A stretch of 64,000 nucleotides of DNA from Collybiopsis luxurians FD-317 M1 (taxonomy: Eukaryota; Basidiomycota; Agaricomycetes; Agaricales; Omphalotaceae): the NCBI GenBank assembly GCA_000827265.1, contig KN834782.1, positions 118,053 through 182,052 of the forward strand, read 5' to 3'. The notes below the pieces were generated by a model. The model was not told where the DNA came from. It made no database searches and saw only the letters and a list, made by a program, of their open reading frames with translations. The position numbers were made by a program, and so were the translations under genes. This document shows, in pieces, positions 1 to 10,987 of this stretch (positions within the stretch are counted from its first letter, which is position 1; the number at the start of each line of letters is the position of its first letter).

Positions 1-372
1 GTTCTGGATAGTCTGCAACATAGGCAGTGAGAATTGGGTATACTCTCCTCACTGCACCATCCCTGCCAGTCATCTCCACTCTGTCTCCCTTGTTTCCTGC
101 AGCTTTGAGAGGCTCTAGAACAACAGCCATGGATCTGTGGAACAGCTCGTAATTGCGTAGTCAGAGTTCTGGGTTCAATATGCCATCCTTTGAAATCTTA
201 TCTACCAAGAGGTAAGCTATGAGGATGCAAGCCCTTGCCTTTGGTTTGCATCGAAGAGACTTGGGAAGGTTGCTGATAGTCATATATACTGGATAAGCCA
301 CTTTGTGCCCTGAAAACTGGGTCAGTTGAGTTTTGTCAGATGCAATGATGATGGGAGATCCATTCTCCATGC
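1..372 (-). pseudogene. Plavaka (KDZ/CACTA-type) transposase fragment
   Basis: The minus-strand frame from about 370 to 1 carries the hallmark run of Plavaka/KDZ transposases: IIIASDKTQLTQFSG, then VAYPVYMTISNLPKSLRCKP and ARACILIAYLL. Past an in-frame TGA near 161-163 it continues as ELFHRSMAVVLEPL, GAVRRVYPILTAYVADYPEQ up to the window edge. These elements encode a cut-and-paste transposase abundant in Agaricomycetes. The internal stop and the missing 5' part make it a fragment or pseudogene, and the rest lies outside the window. It abuts a Harbinger-type transposase read in another frame of the same strand. Family assignment comes from recalled family motifs and is fairly secure. Confidence 0.8.
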
Positions 373-1386
373 CCAAAAAGTTGCTGCCTCTGAATTGATG
401 TCCTGGATTCATGAAAGGTTGTTGAGTCATGAGTGCTGCCGCAATGACCAATCATGTAGTTAACAATCCGAAGATCTGGAAGGGTGATAAGCTGTTGAAA
501 GAATTAGCTATGAATGGAAGAAATAAACAGTCACGCACCTGAACATTGAGTGAATAGTTTGATTTTCTGTCAACATAAGTCTTGCCATGAAAGGCAGATT
601 TCTCAGCTAATGGAACAAGGGTGCCATCTACAAAAAACCAACCATCTCTCCATGCACCACAAGTAGCAGCTTCTACCCACTCCTTTGCTTCCTCTTTGTT
701 CTCACAGTCAGCCAGTGTATTACTCTGTCATGCAGTAATAGGAAGGCCATAATTGCCCGCCGTGTTGCATTAACCACAGTTCCAGCTGACATTTTGGCCC
801 ACTGGGCCACCAATTCCACTGATGCACTATTTCTGAAGTGCCCAAAATGAAGCATGGCAATTACAAGCCGATGTTCAGCTGGTATCTGCTGTGCTGAGCC
901 CTGACTGAGGAAGACCAGGTGGTTTGAAATATGGATGAGTAGCTGATCAAAAGTGGAAGGGGAGACACATAGATTTCACCAGAAATGTCTAGGATCATCT
1001 TGCTTGTATAGCTGAAGCACCAAACTGAGCTGAGAGCACTTGTGCACCTTGTTGGGAAAGTGGACTTGAGTTTGTAGAATTTCTGTGATCTCAGCCTGGA
1101 CAGCATGAAAATGGCATATGTAATGTTGATCCTCCTTGTCTGAATCATCAGAAGATGAGTCCCCAGCTCTCCCTTCAAGCTCTGAAGTTGAAGAGACTGA
1201 GGATATGGATGAAAGGGATGAGAGAGATGATGAGTCTGAGTTTGAGTCTGAGTCCAAAGGAGCACTCTCATGCTCATCTCCAGAATCTACAGGAGCTATA
1301 CATTGGATTCTTCTTCTTTCCTGAAGCTTCCTGGCATACTTGAATGCTCCACGAAGGACACGCTGGTGAGCAGAGATGGCAGGCAT
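355..1386 (-). pseudogene. PIF/Harbinger-type (HARBI1-like, DDE_Tnp4) transposase pseudogene
   Basis: Read leftwards from ATG at 1386, the N-terminus is a Ser/Asp-rich segment (about residues 40-85). It is followed by the domain typical of fungal Harbinger nucleases: VSPSTFDQLL, LHFGHFRNSASVELVAQWAK, TVVNATRRAIMAFLLLHD, then GAWRDGWFFVDGTLVPLAEK (the first catalytic Asp lies in FVDGT) and DRKSNYSLNVQ. A 47-nt intron (492-538, gtgcgt to cag) separates this from LITLPDLRIVNYMIGHCGS-HDSTTF. Lesions are a TGA after DDPRHFW (about 975) and a frameshift near 675-690. The C-terminal catalytic part is replaced by Plavaka sequence at about 355-370. Not functional as it stands. Confidence 0.85.
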
Positions 1387-1478
1387 GAATCACATGATAC
1401 CCAGAAGTGTGTGATTCTATTTATTCCATATTTGACGTATGTGCATTACTACTAGTCCACATCCTTATTGGATTCAAG
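1387..1478. other. Short spacer without gene
   Basis: I see no coding signal. The stretch lies between the Harbinger start codon and a small inverted-repeat element. Confidence 0.5.
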
Positions 1479-1589
1479 AGGGTTTCATGATGAGCCCTTT
1501 TTTCAGCCTTTTTTGATCAGAAAAAGAAACAAAAAAGAAACAAAAAAAAAGCCTTAAAAAAGGCAGTCCGAGTTGTCATGAAACACCCT
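1479..1589. mobile_element. MITE-like inverted-repeat element, about 111 bp
   Basis: The left end AGGGTTTCATGATGAGCCC matches the reverse complement of the right end (AGGGTGTTTCATGACAACTC), and both run into a CTTTTTT stretch. The A-rich middle is short and encodes nothing. This is the structure of a miniature inverted-repeat transposable element. I could not identify a clear target duplication, so the superfamily is open. Confidence 0.5.
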
Positions 1590-1688
1590 ATTGTCTTGTT
1601 TTGACTCTTCTAATATGTTGAGGTAGAGTATAGATACAATGCACGTCACTCAGCTGATTTAAGATATACCATGTGACATGTCACAGGA

Positions 1689-1838
1689 CTGTACCATTTC
1701 GATCAGTTCGGCAAATTCCCACAAAAGTGCCCAAAAATTAATTTGAAAAAAAATCCGAAAAATCAAAAGAAAATTATTGGCGGGGTCTTTGAAAATCGGC
1801 TGTGAGCTGTGACTGCCGAACTGATCAAAATGGTACAG
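1689..1838. mobile_element. MITE-like element with 25-bp terminal inverted repeats
   Basis: The left terminus CTGTACCATTTCGATCAGTT is repeated in inverted orientation at the right (CTGTACCATTTTGATCAGTT after reverse complement). Both continue into CGGCA, giving about 25 bp with one mismatch. The 100-bp centre is non-coding. No convincing target duplication was seen. Confidence 0.6.
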
Positions 1839-1913
1839 TATATTATATGTGCGGTGCGTGCACTTGTGTCAGTGCGTGTCGATGTGTGATGCTATTTCGA
1901 GATTTATTGTAGT

Positions 1914-1922
1914 TATATCTTG
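1914..1922. repeat. Target-site duplication, left copy (TATATCTTG)
   Basis: This 9-bp word is repeated exactly at 5954-5962, directly outside the two inverted termini (GGATATGT... and its right-hand counterpart). Confidence 0.75.
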
Positions 1923-2479
1923 GGATATGTATCGAGTCGCATGCCGTCCAAACAGGTACCGCGGACACCATATATTGGGCCTGCCCGTACCATATTCGCG
2001 TCCCGCGGGCGGGACAATTCATTTATGCATTCATTTCTCATTATACTAATATTGAATGAAAGAGTATTATTACGAAGAATGTATAGAGAAATGTCAAATA
2101 CACATTCACACTGGATATATGCGCAGTAGAGGACCCCACATATATATATTACTTCAAAGGCTACAAGACAATAAGTTTTAGCTGTAGAATTCATATGCAG
2201 AAAGTACGAATAAGTAAGGGTGCAGTCAAAGTCGGTATGTGCGTGACAAATATGTTCCAGTAAAGTAGTTTAGCTGATACAAATGACATTGCATTCTCAA
2301 TTAGTCTATCTAGTAAATAGAAATTAAACTCTGTAAGAATTATTGGCAGTGACAGGTCTGTTGGCTCACCGAAATAAAGTGCTTCAGCAATTTGAGCAAT
2401 GAACAGTGTGTGAGGTCATTGAAACTATTAGCGGTGACAAGTCTGGTGAATTACTGAATTAAACTGCATGAGTAATTTA

Positions 2480-3510
2480 AATATTGAGCAGTGAATAAGC
2501 TTGTCACTCATGGCAATAAGTTGCTTTAGCAACCATTAACGGTAGAAGGTCTGGTCACTCATTGAATTGAATTGCTCCAGCAATTATTCGCAGTGACTGG
2601 TATGTGGATTCACTGAATTAAATTGCTTCAGCAATTATTAGCAGTAGCAGCTCCATTGAATCACTGAATTGAATTGCTTCAGCAATTATTTGCAATAACA
2701 GGTCTGTTGAATCACTGAATTAAATTGCTTCAGTAATTATTAACAGTGACTGGTCCATTGAATCACTGAATTGAATTGCTTCAGCAATTATTTGCAATAA
2801 CAGGTCTGTTGAATCACTGAATTAAATTGCTTCAGTAATTATTAACAGTGANNNNNNNNNNNNNNNNNNNNNNNNNNNNNNNNNNNNNNNNNNNNNNNNN
2901 NNNNNNNNNNNNNNNNNNNNNNNNNNNNNNNNNNNNNNNNNNNNNNNNNNNNNNNNNNNNNNNNNNNNNNNNNNNNNNNNNNNNNNNNNNNNNNNNNNNN
3001 NNNNNNNNNNNNNNNNNNNNNNNNNNNNNNNNNNNNNNNNNNNNNNNNNNNNNNNNNNNNNNNNNNNNNNNNNNNNNNNNNNNNNNNNNNNNNNNNNNNN
3101 NNNNNNNNNNNNNNNNNNNNNNNNNNNNNNNNNNNNNNNNNNNNNNNNNNNNNNNNNNNNNNNNNNNNNNNNNNNNNNNNNNNNNNNNNNNNNNNNNNNN
3201 NNNNNNNNNNNNNNNNNNNNNNNNNNNNNNNNNNNNNNNNNNNNNNNNNNNNNNNNNNATTAAATTGCTTCAGTAATTATTAACAGTGACTGGTCCATTG
3301 AATCACTGAATTGAATTGCTTCAGCAATTATTTGCAGTAAAAGGTCTGTTGAATCACTGAATCAAATTGCTTCAGCAGTTATTAGCAGTGACTGGTCTGT
3401 TGAATCACTGAATTGAATTGCTTCAGCAATTATTAGCAGTGACTGCTCTGTTGAATCACTGTATTAAATTACTTCAGCAACTATGAGCAGTGACTGGTTA
3501 TTGTATACTT
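2480..3510. repeat. 51-bp tandem repeats, left arm
   Basis: The unit contains TGAATCACTGAATTGAATTG followed by CTTCAGCAATTATTAGCAGT. Spacing measured between 2658 and 2709 is exactly 51 bp. Each unit holds a near-palindrome AATTGCTTCAGCAATT (6-bp arms, 4-nt centre). Units differ by a few bases, and an N gap interrupts the array. The same array occurs inverted at 4780-5340. Confidence 0.9.
2852..3258. other. Assembly gap (407 N) inside the tandem array
   Basis: Run of N flanked on both sides by the 51-bp repeat; the true array length is unknown. Any ORF drawn across it is an artefact. Confidence 0.98.
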
Positions 3511-4779
3511 TTCTGTGATCAGGGATTGGAATACTTCAGAAGCGAAGTCATTGGAATTGTTGGAAATGAAACGCAATGCTTTGAAGGGGTTTTCATTCTA
3601 TTATGAATTCCATTCAATGGTTGAATGTTGTATTTGATTTGGAAGTTACCTGGTAACCCTATTTCGCCCATCGATACTGGAGAACACTCATATAAACATA
3701 TTACCAAAATTATAGAAGGGGTGAACTGGTTCCTCATCCTCGAGGTGGCAGTTTTGTGCAATGAACTCAAGTTTTGAAGCCAATCGAGTCTTGCTTGCAA
3801 AATATTCTTTTCTTGAGCAGTCACCTAGTTGATGTAAAATGATGAGGAGGCATACACTAAGATGGACAATAATGTCTGAGAGGACCGATGCTTATCAATG
3901 ATTATCTCCGCTCTCGAGTTCATCTTTCCTAACAGTGACATCGACATAGATGCCAATTTGGCACCCACGGACCGCATTCCTGCACACCTCTTTTCACCTT
4001 ATACCGACCTCATTCTTCCATTATTTGCAAAGAAACTATATGTATTAGCTACAACAATATTGTTATAATCTCTGACATTATTATCAATTTTCTATCAAGT
4101 AGGGAACAACAGCCGGGGGGCGGGCAACAATGAGCGGGCGGCGGGATATGATGAGCGGGCACCCGGGAGTGGTGTGCAGAATGTGTGTCATCAATGGTAG
4201 AAACATTGATGGCAAGTTGTAAACCAGTAGTGAACTGGTCGCCAAAAGTCGCCAGAAGTCGCCAACTTTTACCAAAAAGAGTAACAAACCAAAACTTAAC
4301 CAATATTATGATGCTGAGTTGGCATTATCCCTAATATCATACAGCGCTTTGGATCTCAATTGCACTTTTGAGCCGGTTAAGACCCTGCTTGTCAGAGATA
4401 CTTTAATATATTTTCACCCTTCAATACATGGATTTGTCTCGATCCCCGCCTGTAATACACTCAATAGAGATGGACAAGAACCAGGGTAGTGGACAGGCGT
4501 GATGAATGATTGAATGTCCGCTTCCCTCAGGTGAATTGGTAAGGTAGTTACTGCAAATAGCTCCAGTGGCAGACCATTTCTGCTTTCCTAAAGGAGTTTA
4601 ATCCTGAGTTCAAGAAAGGCATTTGCTACAGCAATCAATTTCGTTGACTCAATAGCGTATGCACTGCACATATAACCTTCAGTGATTGAATCCGGTGACT
4701 TAAAAAGACTATCAATGCAAATAATTACTGAAACACTCTATTTCGGAGTCTGGACAGACTATAGTAACCGCTGCTAATC
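3511..4779. other. Centre of the foldback element; no gene recognised
   Basis: About 1.27 kb between the inverted arms. Only short ORFs occur (about 100 codons at most, on the minus strand at 3519-3824), without recognisable motifs. A GC-rich patch at 4110-4160 (CGGGCGGCGGGAT, GAGCGGGCACCCGGG) and a short repeat of AGTCGCCA near 4250 are the only local structure. Confidence 0.6.
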
Positions 4780-5340
4780 ATTCCTGAAGCAACTCAATCC
4801 AGTGACCCAAAGGACCAGTCACTGCTCATAGTTGCTGAAGTAATTCAATTCAGTGATTCAACAGACTAGTCACTGCTAATAATTGCTGAAGCAATTTAAT
4901 TCAATGATTCAACAGACCTGTTACTGCAAATAATTGCTGAAGCAATTCAATTCAGTGATTCAACAGACCAGTCACTGCTAATAATTACTGAAGCAATTTA
5001 ATTCAGTGATTTAACAGACCTGTTACTGCAAATAATTGCTGAAGCAATTCAATTCAGTGATTCAACAGACCAGTCACTGCTAATAATTGCTGAAGCAATT
5101 TAATTCAGTGATTCAACAGACCTTTTACTGCAAATAATTGCTGAAGCAGTTCAATGAGCTGATTCAATGGAGCTGCTACTGCTAATAATTGCTGAAGCAA
5201 TTTGATTCAGTGAATCCACAGACCAGTCACTGCTCATAATTGCTCAAGTAATTCAATTCAGTGACTCAACAGACCAGTCACTGCTAATAATCGCTGGAGG
5301 AATTCAATTCAATGAGTGACCAAACCTTCTACAGTTAATG
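4780..5340. repeat. 51-bp tandem repeats, right arm (inverted copy)
   Basis: Units of AATTGCTGAAGCAATTCAAT followed by TCAGTGATTCAACAGACCAG are the reverse complement of the left-arm array, with about ten copies visible. Together the arrays make the two arms able to fold back over more than 1 kb. Confidence 0.9.
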
Positions 5341-5953
5341 GTTGCTAAAGCAACTTATTGCCATGAGTGACAAGCTTATTCACTGCTCAATATTTAAATT
5401 ACTCATGCAGTTTAATTCAGTAATTCACCAGACTTGTCACCGCTAATAGTTTCACTGACCTCACACACTGTTCATTGCTCAAAATTGCTGATGCACTTTA
5501 TTTCGGTGAGCCAACAGACCTGTCACTGCCAATAATTCTTACAGAGTTTAATTTCTATTTACTAGATAGACTAATTGAGAATGCAATGTCATTTGTATCG
5601 GCTAAACTACTTTACTGGAACATATTTGTCACGCACATACCGACTTTGACTGCACCCTTACTTATTCGTACTTTCTGCATATGAATTCTACAGCTAAAAC
5701 TTATTGTCTTGTAGCCTTTGAAGTAATATATATATGTGGGGTCCTCTACTGTGCATATATCCGGTGTGAGTGTGTATTTGACATTTCTCTATACATTCTT
5801 CGTAATAATACTCTTTCATTCAATATTAGTATAATGAGAAATAAATGCATAAATGAATTGTCCCGCCCGCGGGACGCGAATATGGTACGGGCAGGCCCAA
5901 TATATGGTGTCTGCGGTACCTGTTTGGACGGCATGCCGCTTGACACATATCTG

Positions 5954-5962
5954 TATATCTTG
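5954..5962. repeat. Target-site duplication, right copy (TATATCTTG)
   Basis: Matches 1914-1922 exactly and follows the inverted terminus ending ACACATATCTG. Confidence 0.75.
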
Positions 5963-6989
5963 TTACCTCCCTTAAGATATACTAATTCCGAAAGGTGATA
6001 TTGAAAAAACTGTTCAGACTAGCGACTTAAAAGCCTTGCGCCCGTAATTTTTTTCCGGTTTCAATTAAAAAATACAATTAATCTATGAACTGGCCAATTA
6101 CAAGATGTGATAAGTTCCCACAAGTGATAATATTATATTATTTTGTATGCACGCACCACGCATCATGGACACGCCAAAATCACCTACCGCCATGTCAGTC
6201 AACCGAGATGAAATTTTTCTGTTCTGAATGATTGTCCAATATGTAACCCCAAAAACTGAATGGCAAAGATTGGACACATTTAATGGTGAATTTTAGGACA
6301 AAACCATATCAGTACTGGATGATCTTATATCAGCAGTAGTTTTCCATTTAATATGCACTTCACATGAATTGATGAAAATTTTCTGTTCTCCGTGTGAGGG
6401 TCAGACCACTTGTTGATGATTATCATATAGTATCCCTAAAATTGTTTGCGATCTCATCGGTCGCATTATTTTCGGATCATGTTTTGATAGCATCTTCCTA
6501 ACCGCCTCGTTTCGAGCTAAGCCAAAAGAGGCGAAACCTAGCGGAGCCAGTGGCATTGCAGGCATGAGGCAGCGAGTGTGGCGGATAGTACTGGTAACTT
6601 CCATCGGCATTATTAGGACCATCGTGTGAGTTCGAGCCAAAACTATGACAGGTGAACACAGCCCGTTCTACGTATTCCGCCAGTTCCCATTATAGTTTAG
6701 CTTTTCCCACCTCTAGCTTAAACCCGGCTGGAAAATCTCAATTGTTAATTAACTAAAGAACAAAACTGCCAGGAAAAAGCTTAAGCCATGGATTGCGTTG
6801 ATCCCTCATAGACAAGTCACTTAAATCCGAGCTACAGGTGGCCGAGCTAACGGTTTAAGCACAAATTGAGTATCAGATAGCATCCGAGTCAATATATAAA
6901 TTAAACATAGTGCTCCATGATTGACACAGCCAGTGTAGCATATATAAGAATCATTTAGCTTTTACAAACCATATCACACAAGTCAAGCG
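5963..6989. other. Intergenic, no gene recognised
   Basis: AT-rich sequence without motif-bearing ORFs. It probably contains the promoter of the gene starting at 6990, with a TATATAAG at about 6940. Confidence 0.5.
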
Positions 6990-9080
6990 ATGACCACAAC
7001 AAACTCTGCTTTTGGCTTGACATTTGGCGCGGCCTTTATGGCTCTGGTGTTTGACCTCATGTATGATTCTTATGCAAAGGTTGTATCGGTCTTTGCTAAA
7101 AATCTCAGTAGTTTCTATGGCGCAGCAATGGTAATATGTCCACTGTCCCACATGACCATATTATCTTAGATATACTATGCAGCTCTTGGTTCTGCAGTAT
7201 TTTCATCATAACAAAGATCGACTGTTTTTAAGGGCTCTGGTGCTAGCACTCACGTAGGTGTTTTGAACAACTTCCCTCTGTGTTGAAGTAAACATTACAG
7301 CGTTCTTTCGAATATACACATTGGAGCATACACTGCTCTGATGTACCGTTTCTTGATTTCCGGAGTTTTGCACCCTGAACTGCTTCTTAATATTCCACCG
7401 TCAGTCCAAATATATTTGCTTGGGGATATCTTTAATCATAAACTTTCTGCTATAGGGTTGAACTGGTAAGTCATAAGTTTCAACGACATCATACTACCCA
7501 TAATCTGACTTGCTACTAGTCTCTGCTACTGATGTTGGTGAGATAACTGTGCATATCTGAAGCCGTGGTTTTCATTGCCGGCAGTATTTTGTGACTTTCC
7601 TTACACAAGGGTACTTCCGATTCCGTTCATGAGGAGGTGATTTTGTTATAACAAAAGAGAAAGCTTTTTTATCATTCAGATTGGAACACGTAAGTCCTGA
7701 TATTGCTCCATCAACTTTGGTTTGAATCTCATTGTGGTTGAAATTGAGTGAGCGATGGAAAGCTCCTCTACATTGCGCCGCTTGTATGTGACTCAGCATT
7801 CCGTTATCCATCTGTCTTTGATTGTGTTTTATTTAATTTTCTTTGTAGTTCCTTTTGAGTCTTACTGGGCTGGGTAAGAACATCCAACTTACAACTTTGC
7901 ACTTTGCTGGCAGATATTCAATAATCTATTAGCTGGAGGTCTTGGTATGGCATGAAAAACCATCATGAATTTGATTTCACTTGGATTTTAATAGGACAAA
8001 TGATTACCTCGTAAGCGTGACTTCTTATGCCTTAAATCCATAGGCCGGAAGTTTACGACTGGCTCAGGGCCGAGAGGAAAACCATCTCTGGTGTAACCGA
8101 TGAGACTAGCCGCGTAGGTATTGTCAGTTTCAGCTATGAATTGTTCTGAGCATAGCCATTTAGTTCTTTAACGGTTTATCCATTATCGCAACTGCACTGT
8201 GTGATATTATGATCACATGTATCCTGTGTCATACTGTCAACTATAAACGAACAGGACTTAGTTCGTGAGTGATATCGAGCTCCGATTTGATCATGCAATT
8301 ATCCTGTCCCTACAGAACCGATAGAATGATAAACAGCTTGATAGCTGTGGCCATTGCCCGAGGCGCGCTTACCAGTGTAGCTGCCATTTTGAACGCTATT
8401 TTTGTCAGTTGCCTTAAATATATCATCGAATGCTTACTGATAAACTCCTCAGATTTTTGCTCGACCTGACACATTCCTATTGTGAGCGCTCTGTAGCCAA
8501 GTTATTATCTGGACTTTTATACATTTTTCAAGTGCTCTATTTGTATTTCCAACTACCCAATGTAAGTTCACCACTACAGTGCATGCGAATTCATCATGGA
8601 TGATGATCAGTTTACATATTTTCTGTTGTTGGGAGGTAGGCACTACTACTACTGCTCACAATGTTAGCATATTGGCCTTGAATTTACTGATATGCTTCAA
8701 AGTCTCAATTATCGCAAACACCTTCGCGGATACAGTAATCAATCTAATACCTGGGTGATCTCTGGGCTCAGAATTGCTTCAAATGCATTCAGTTCTGTAG
8801 GACGTGCCACAATTGTTGACCCTGTATGTTGGTTCATATCAATTGTCAATATAGACTCTGAGTGGACTACTGTCTACCTTTAGGATTATGAAAATACAGC
8901 TAGAGGTCTTGAGCTTCATGAAATGCCGCAGAGTACTCACGTGCGCGTGGACCATCACGTTCTTGTGGAAAGCTCTAACCTAGGAAGTGAAGATGTATGT
9001 TTTTGATTTTTCCTTCCCATCTTGTTGGAAAATTTACGCAATTCATATAGATTGACAAAAGAGCAAAGGAAACTATGTAA
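6990..9080 (+). CDS. DUF6534-like seven-transmembrane protein (multi-exon)
   Basis: This gene is spread over many small exons and is missed by ORF calling. Exons I could join in frame are 6990-7060, 7109-7130, 7183-7253 and 7301-7465. They give MTTTNSAFGLTFGAAFMALV, ISFYGAAMLLVLQYF, then HIGAYTALMYRFLISG. Later exons include one ending at 8264 (IATALCDIMITCILCH, then KRTGLS), 8316-8403 (TDRMINSLIAVAIARGALTS), one from 8453 (IFARPDTF), one ending LNYRKHLRG, then 8884-8994 and 9051-9080 (ETM, stop). Order and motifs match the basidiomycete DUF6534 family: hydrophobic helices, a T-D-(R/T)-(M/L)-I-N helix and a final LNxRKxLRG. The family is membrane-bound and of unknown function. Exons between about 7466 and 8170 and around 8490-8690 are unresolved, and the junction at 7465 looks imperfect, so a recent pseudogene is possible. 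Confidence 0.75.
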
Positions 9081-10064
9081 GAATGGTATTGTTTCTGCAG
9101 GAATTTTAAGTAATGCAGCCTTCACAATTGCTGCTACTTTGAAATGTAATGCATAACACTAAAATTGACCCAGCTCGGATTTGAGGACTTCTTCATATAC
9201 TCAATAAATGGGCTCAGTCACAACGACTATAGAACAGAATTTTCAAATGATATCTACAGATTCAGATTGCGGTGCAATGCCGTCCATGAGTCAACGCTGG
9301 TCCAGAATGTTCTTACAAATTCTACAATCAACGATGTCGTAATTCAAGCTCTAAGTAACGGCTTCGAGGCCGAACCCGGGATTCAGGACGAAAGCTGTTG
9401 GAAAAACAAGAATGATATATGTAAATTCTATCAGAATCTAACTGTAACTTAATATGAAATAATCTGTCTTCCTCAACTGGATTTTTTTTGCAACTTGCTC
9501 ACTTTCAATCTCCTCCTTTTTGGCTTGCATTGACCATAGTGTAAAATGTGATTAGTTTGGTTAATCAGACTATGCTTGCTGATTGACAAAGTAACTTTAA
9601 CTTGGCCTTACAACAGTAACTTAAACTTAAGTTACTTGACTATCTTGCTCTACCAGCTCTACTCTCAAATGAGCATCTTACAATTAGTAGAGGACTACAA
9701 AGTAATGTACTTCTGTAGTGTTGTAATTGCAGAAAAAAAAAAGTAGATACTAGATTCACTTGCGGTTGCTACTTTGAACCATCTACTGTGGAGTTTTCAG
9801 GCTGTTCATGGTTTGACTGATAGGCGAGAGCATCATCTTTACACCAGTACAGAGTATAATAGGGTTCGTTCAAGTAAACAAGCACTTCGCAGGACACACT
9901 TTCATAACATTGCCTTGTAAGTATCACCCGGAAGCACAACAAAAACATACATGCTGCGCTTAGAATCTATTATCATTTATCCAAGACAGCGCTAGCCATG
10001 CAACATGCTCTGACTTCCGAAGTTGTCAATTCAAAAATAAATTAAAATATTTATCAAGTTGGTG
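9081..10064. other. Intergenic with one unsupported short ORF
   Basis: A 95-codon open frame at 9165-9452 (+) starts at TTG, not ATG, and has no recognisable motif. It may be a relic. A small palindrome AGTAACTTAA/TTAAGTTACT lies near 9620-9641. Nothing else is supported. Confidence 0.4.
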
Positions 10065-10107
10065 CAAGTTAGTGGAGTTTGATGAAATTTCAAACTCCAC
10101 TAACTTG
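10065..10107. repeat. Perfect 16-bp hairpin
   Basis: CAAGTTAGTGGAGTTT (10065-10080) is followed after 11 nt by its exact reverse complement (10092-10107). It could be a MITE relic or a transcript hairpin; no polarity can be inferred. Confidence 0.85.
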
Positions 10108-10987
10108 TTAACTTATCATCAACTTATCAATGAGTGCTGCGATGACCCAAGCAGAACTGGGGTTGTAGTTATGTTGTTTTGTGAACCTAATTATAATATA
10201 AAACTATAACATCGCTGCTACTTTCATATTCTAAGACCAACAGTTTTGCACATGTGCCGATGCTGTTGGGCTAAAAACATATATCCAGGATGTACCACAA
10301 TTTCATTTGTTCAATTATTTATGTTCTCAGGTAACACAATTTCTTCAGCAGACTCCAAATTTCCTCTTCCCTTGAATTATTCAAGCATTTTGTATATCTA
10401 CATATGCTACATCCATTTTAACCCTCGCGCACTGAGAGATGCTGGTCCAAGGGAGGTCATAAGTAAGCAATAGCTTCTTTATTTCTATGCACCTCATAGT
10501 AAATGAACCTGCCGGACCGGTCTGCCATGTAGGAGTGCAGACAAGTACATGCATTTGCCTCAAAATGCTGTGCAAGCTACAATATGACTTTTGAATGCTG
10601 GACATCCATCTTACATCTGATTCGCTGAGATTGAACACATTCCATAAGCTACTCCACTTCATCATTATCTTTACAATTAAACAGTGCTTATGGCAGGCTT
10701 CCACTGCTTCTTTATTGAATCTGCATTATTCTCAAGCTATATTACTCACAATACAATGAGCGTGAATATGTGTCCTGCAATGAAGTCAACAAGTTAAGGT
10801 CGGAGACAGGATCTCGCGTCTTTTATAGCTCTTGAGTCTCTGGAACTGTAAAGGTCATTGCAGTTGGTCTGAATGTATAGAGACATACCAAAGCTCTTAT
10901 TTAGAAGCCACACTACACAGGTTCAAAAAATATAAGAGAAAGGAAACTACTTATATGCCAGAGATGAGTTTTTAACGAAGCTCACAT
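10108..10987. other. Intergenic, no gene recognised
   Basis: An open minus-strand frame at 10381-10704 (107 codons) has no motif I recognise. The rest is AT-rich. Confidence 0.4.

Larger units (their letters stand above)
1914..5962. mobile_element. Long-armed foldback transposon, probably non-autonomous Mutator-like (MULE)
   Basis: Two inverted arms (about 1923-3510 and 4780-5953) of more than 1 kb are nearly identical. Both end in the GC-rich block GGTACCGCGG...CCCGCGGGCGGGAC and contain 51-bp tandem repeats. The element is bounded by a perfect 9-bp direct repeat TATATCTTG at 1914-1922 and 5954-5962. Long TIRs plus a 9-bp target duplication are typical of Mutator-like elements. The roughly 1.27-kb centre has no transposase-like reading frame, so it would depend on an enzyme made elsewhere. 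Arm ORFs such as 1913-2194 (-) and 5681-5998 (+) are the same sequence read in both arms and are not credible genes. Confidence 0.75.

Noticed and set aside
861..1343. Ser/Leu/Gln-rich ORFs overlapping the Harbinger N-terminus
   Set aside because: Other-frame readings of the acidic GA/TC-rich stretch of the transposase gene.
2848..3276. 142-codon ORF across the first N run
   Set aside because: Almost entirely unknown bases; an artefact of the gap.
2480..5340. CRISPR-like array
   Set aside because: Units are contiguous 51-bp tandem repeats without unique spacers, in a fungal genome, and occur inverted in two arms of a transposon.
5681..5998. MNSTAKTYCLVAFEVIYICG ORF, also present at 1913-2194
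   Set aside because: The same sequence in both arms of the foldback element; duplication is explained by the inverted repeat, not by coding.
9165..9452. 95-codon plus ORF
   Set aside because: Starts at TTG, has no motif and lies just after the DUF6534-like gene stop; kept only as a note.
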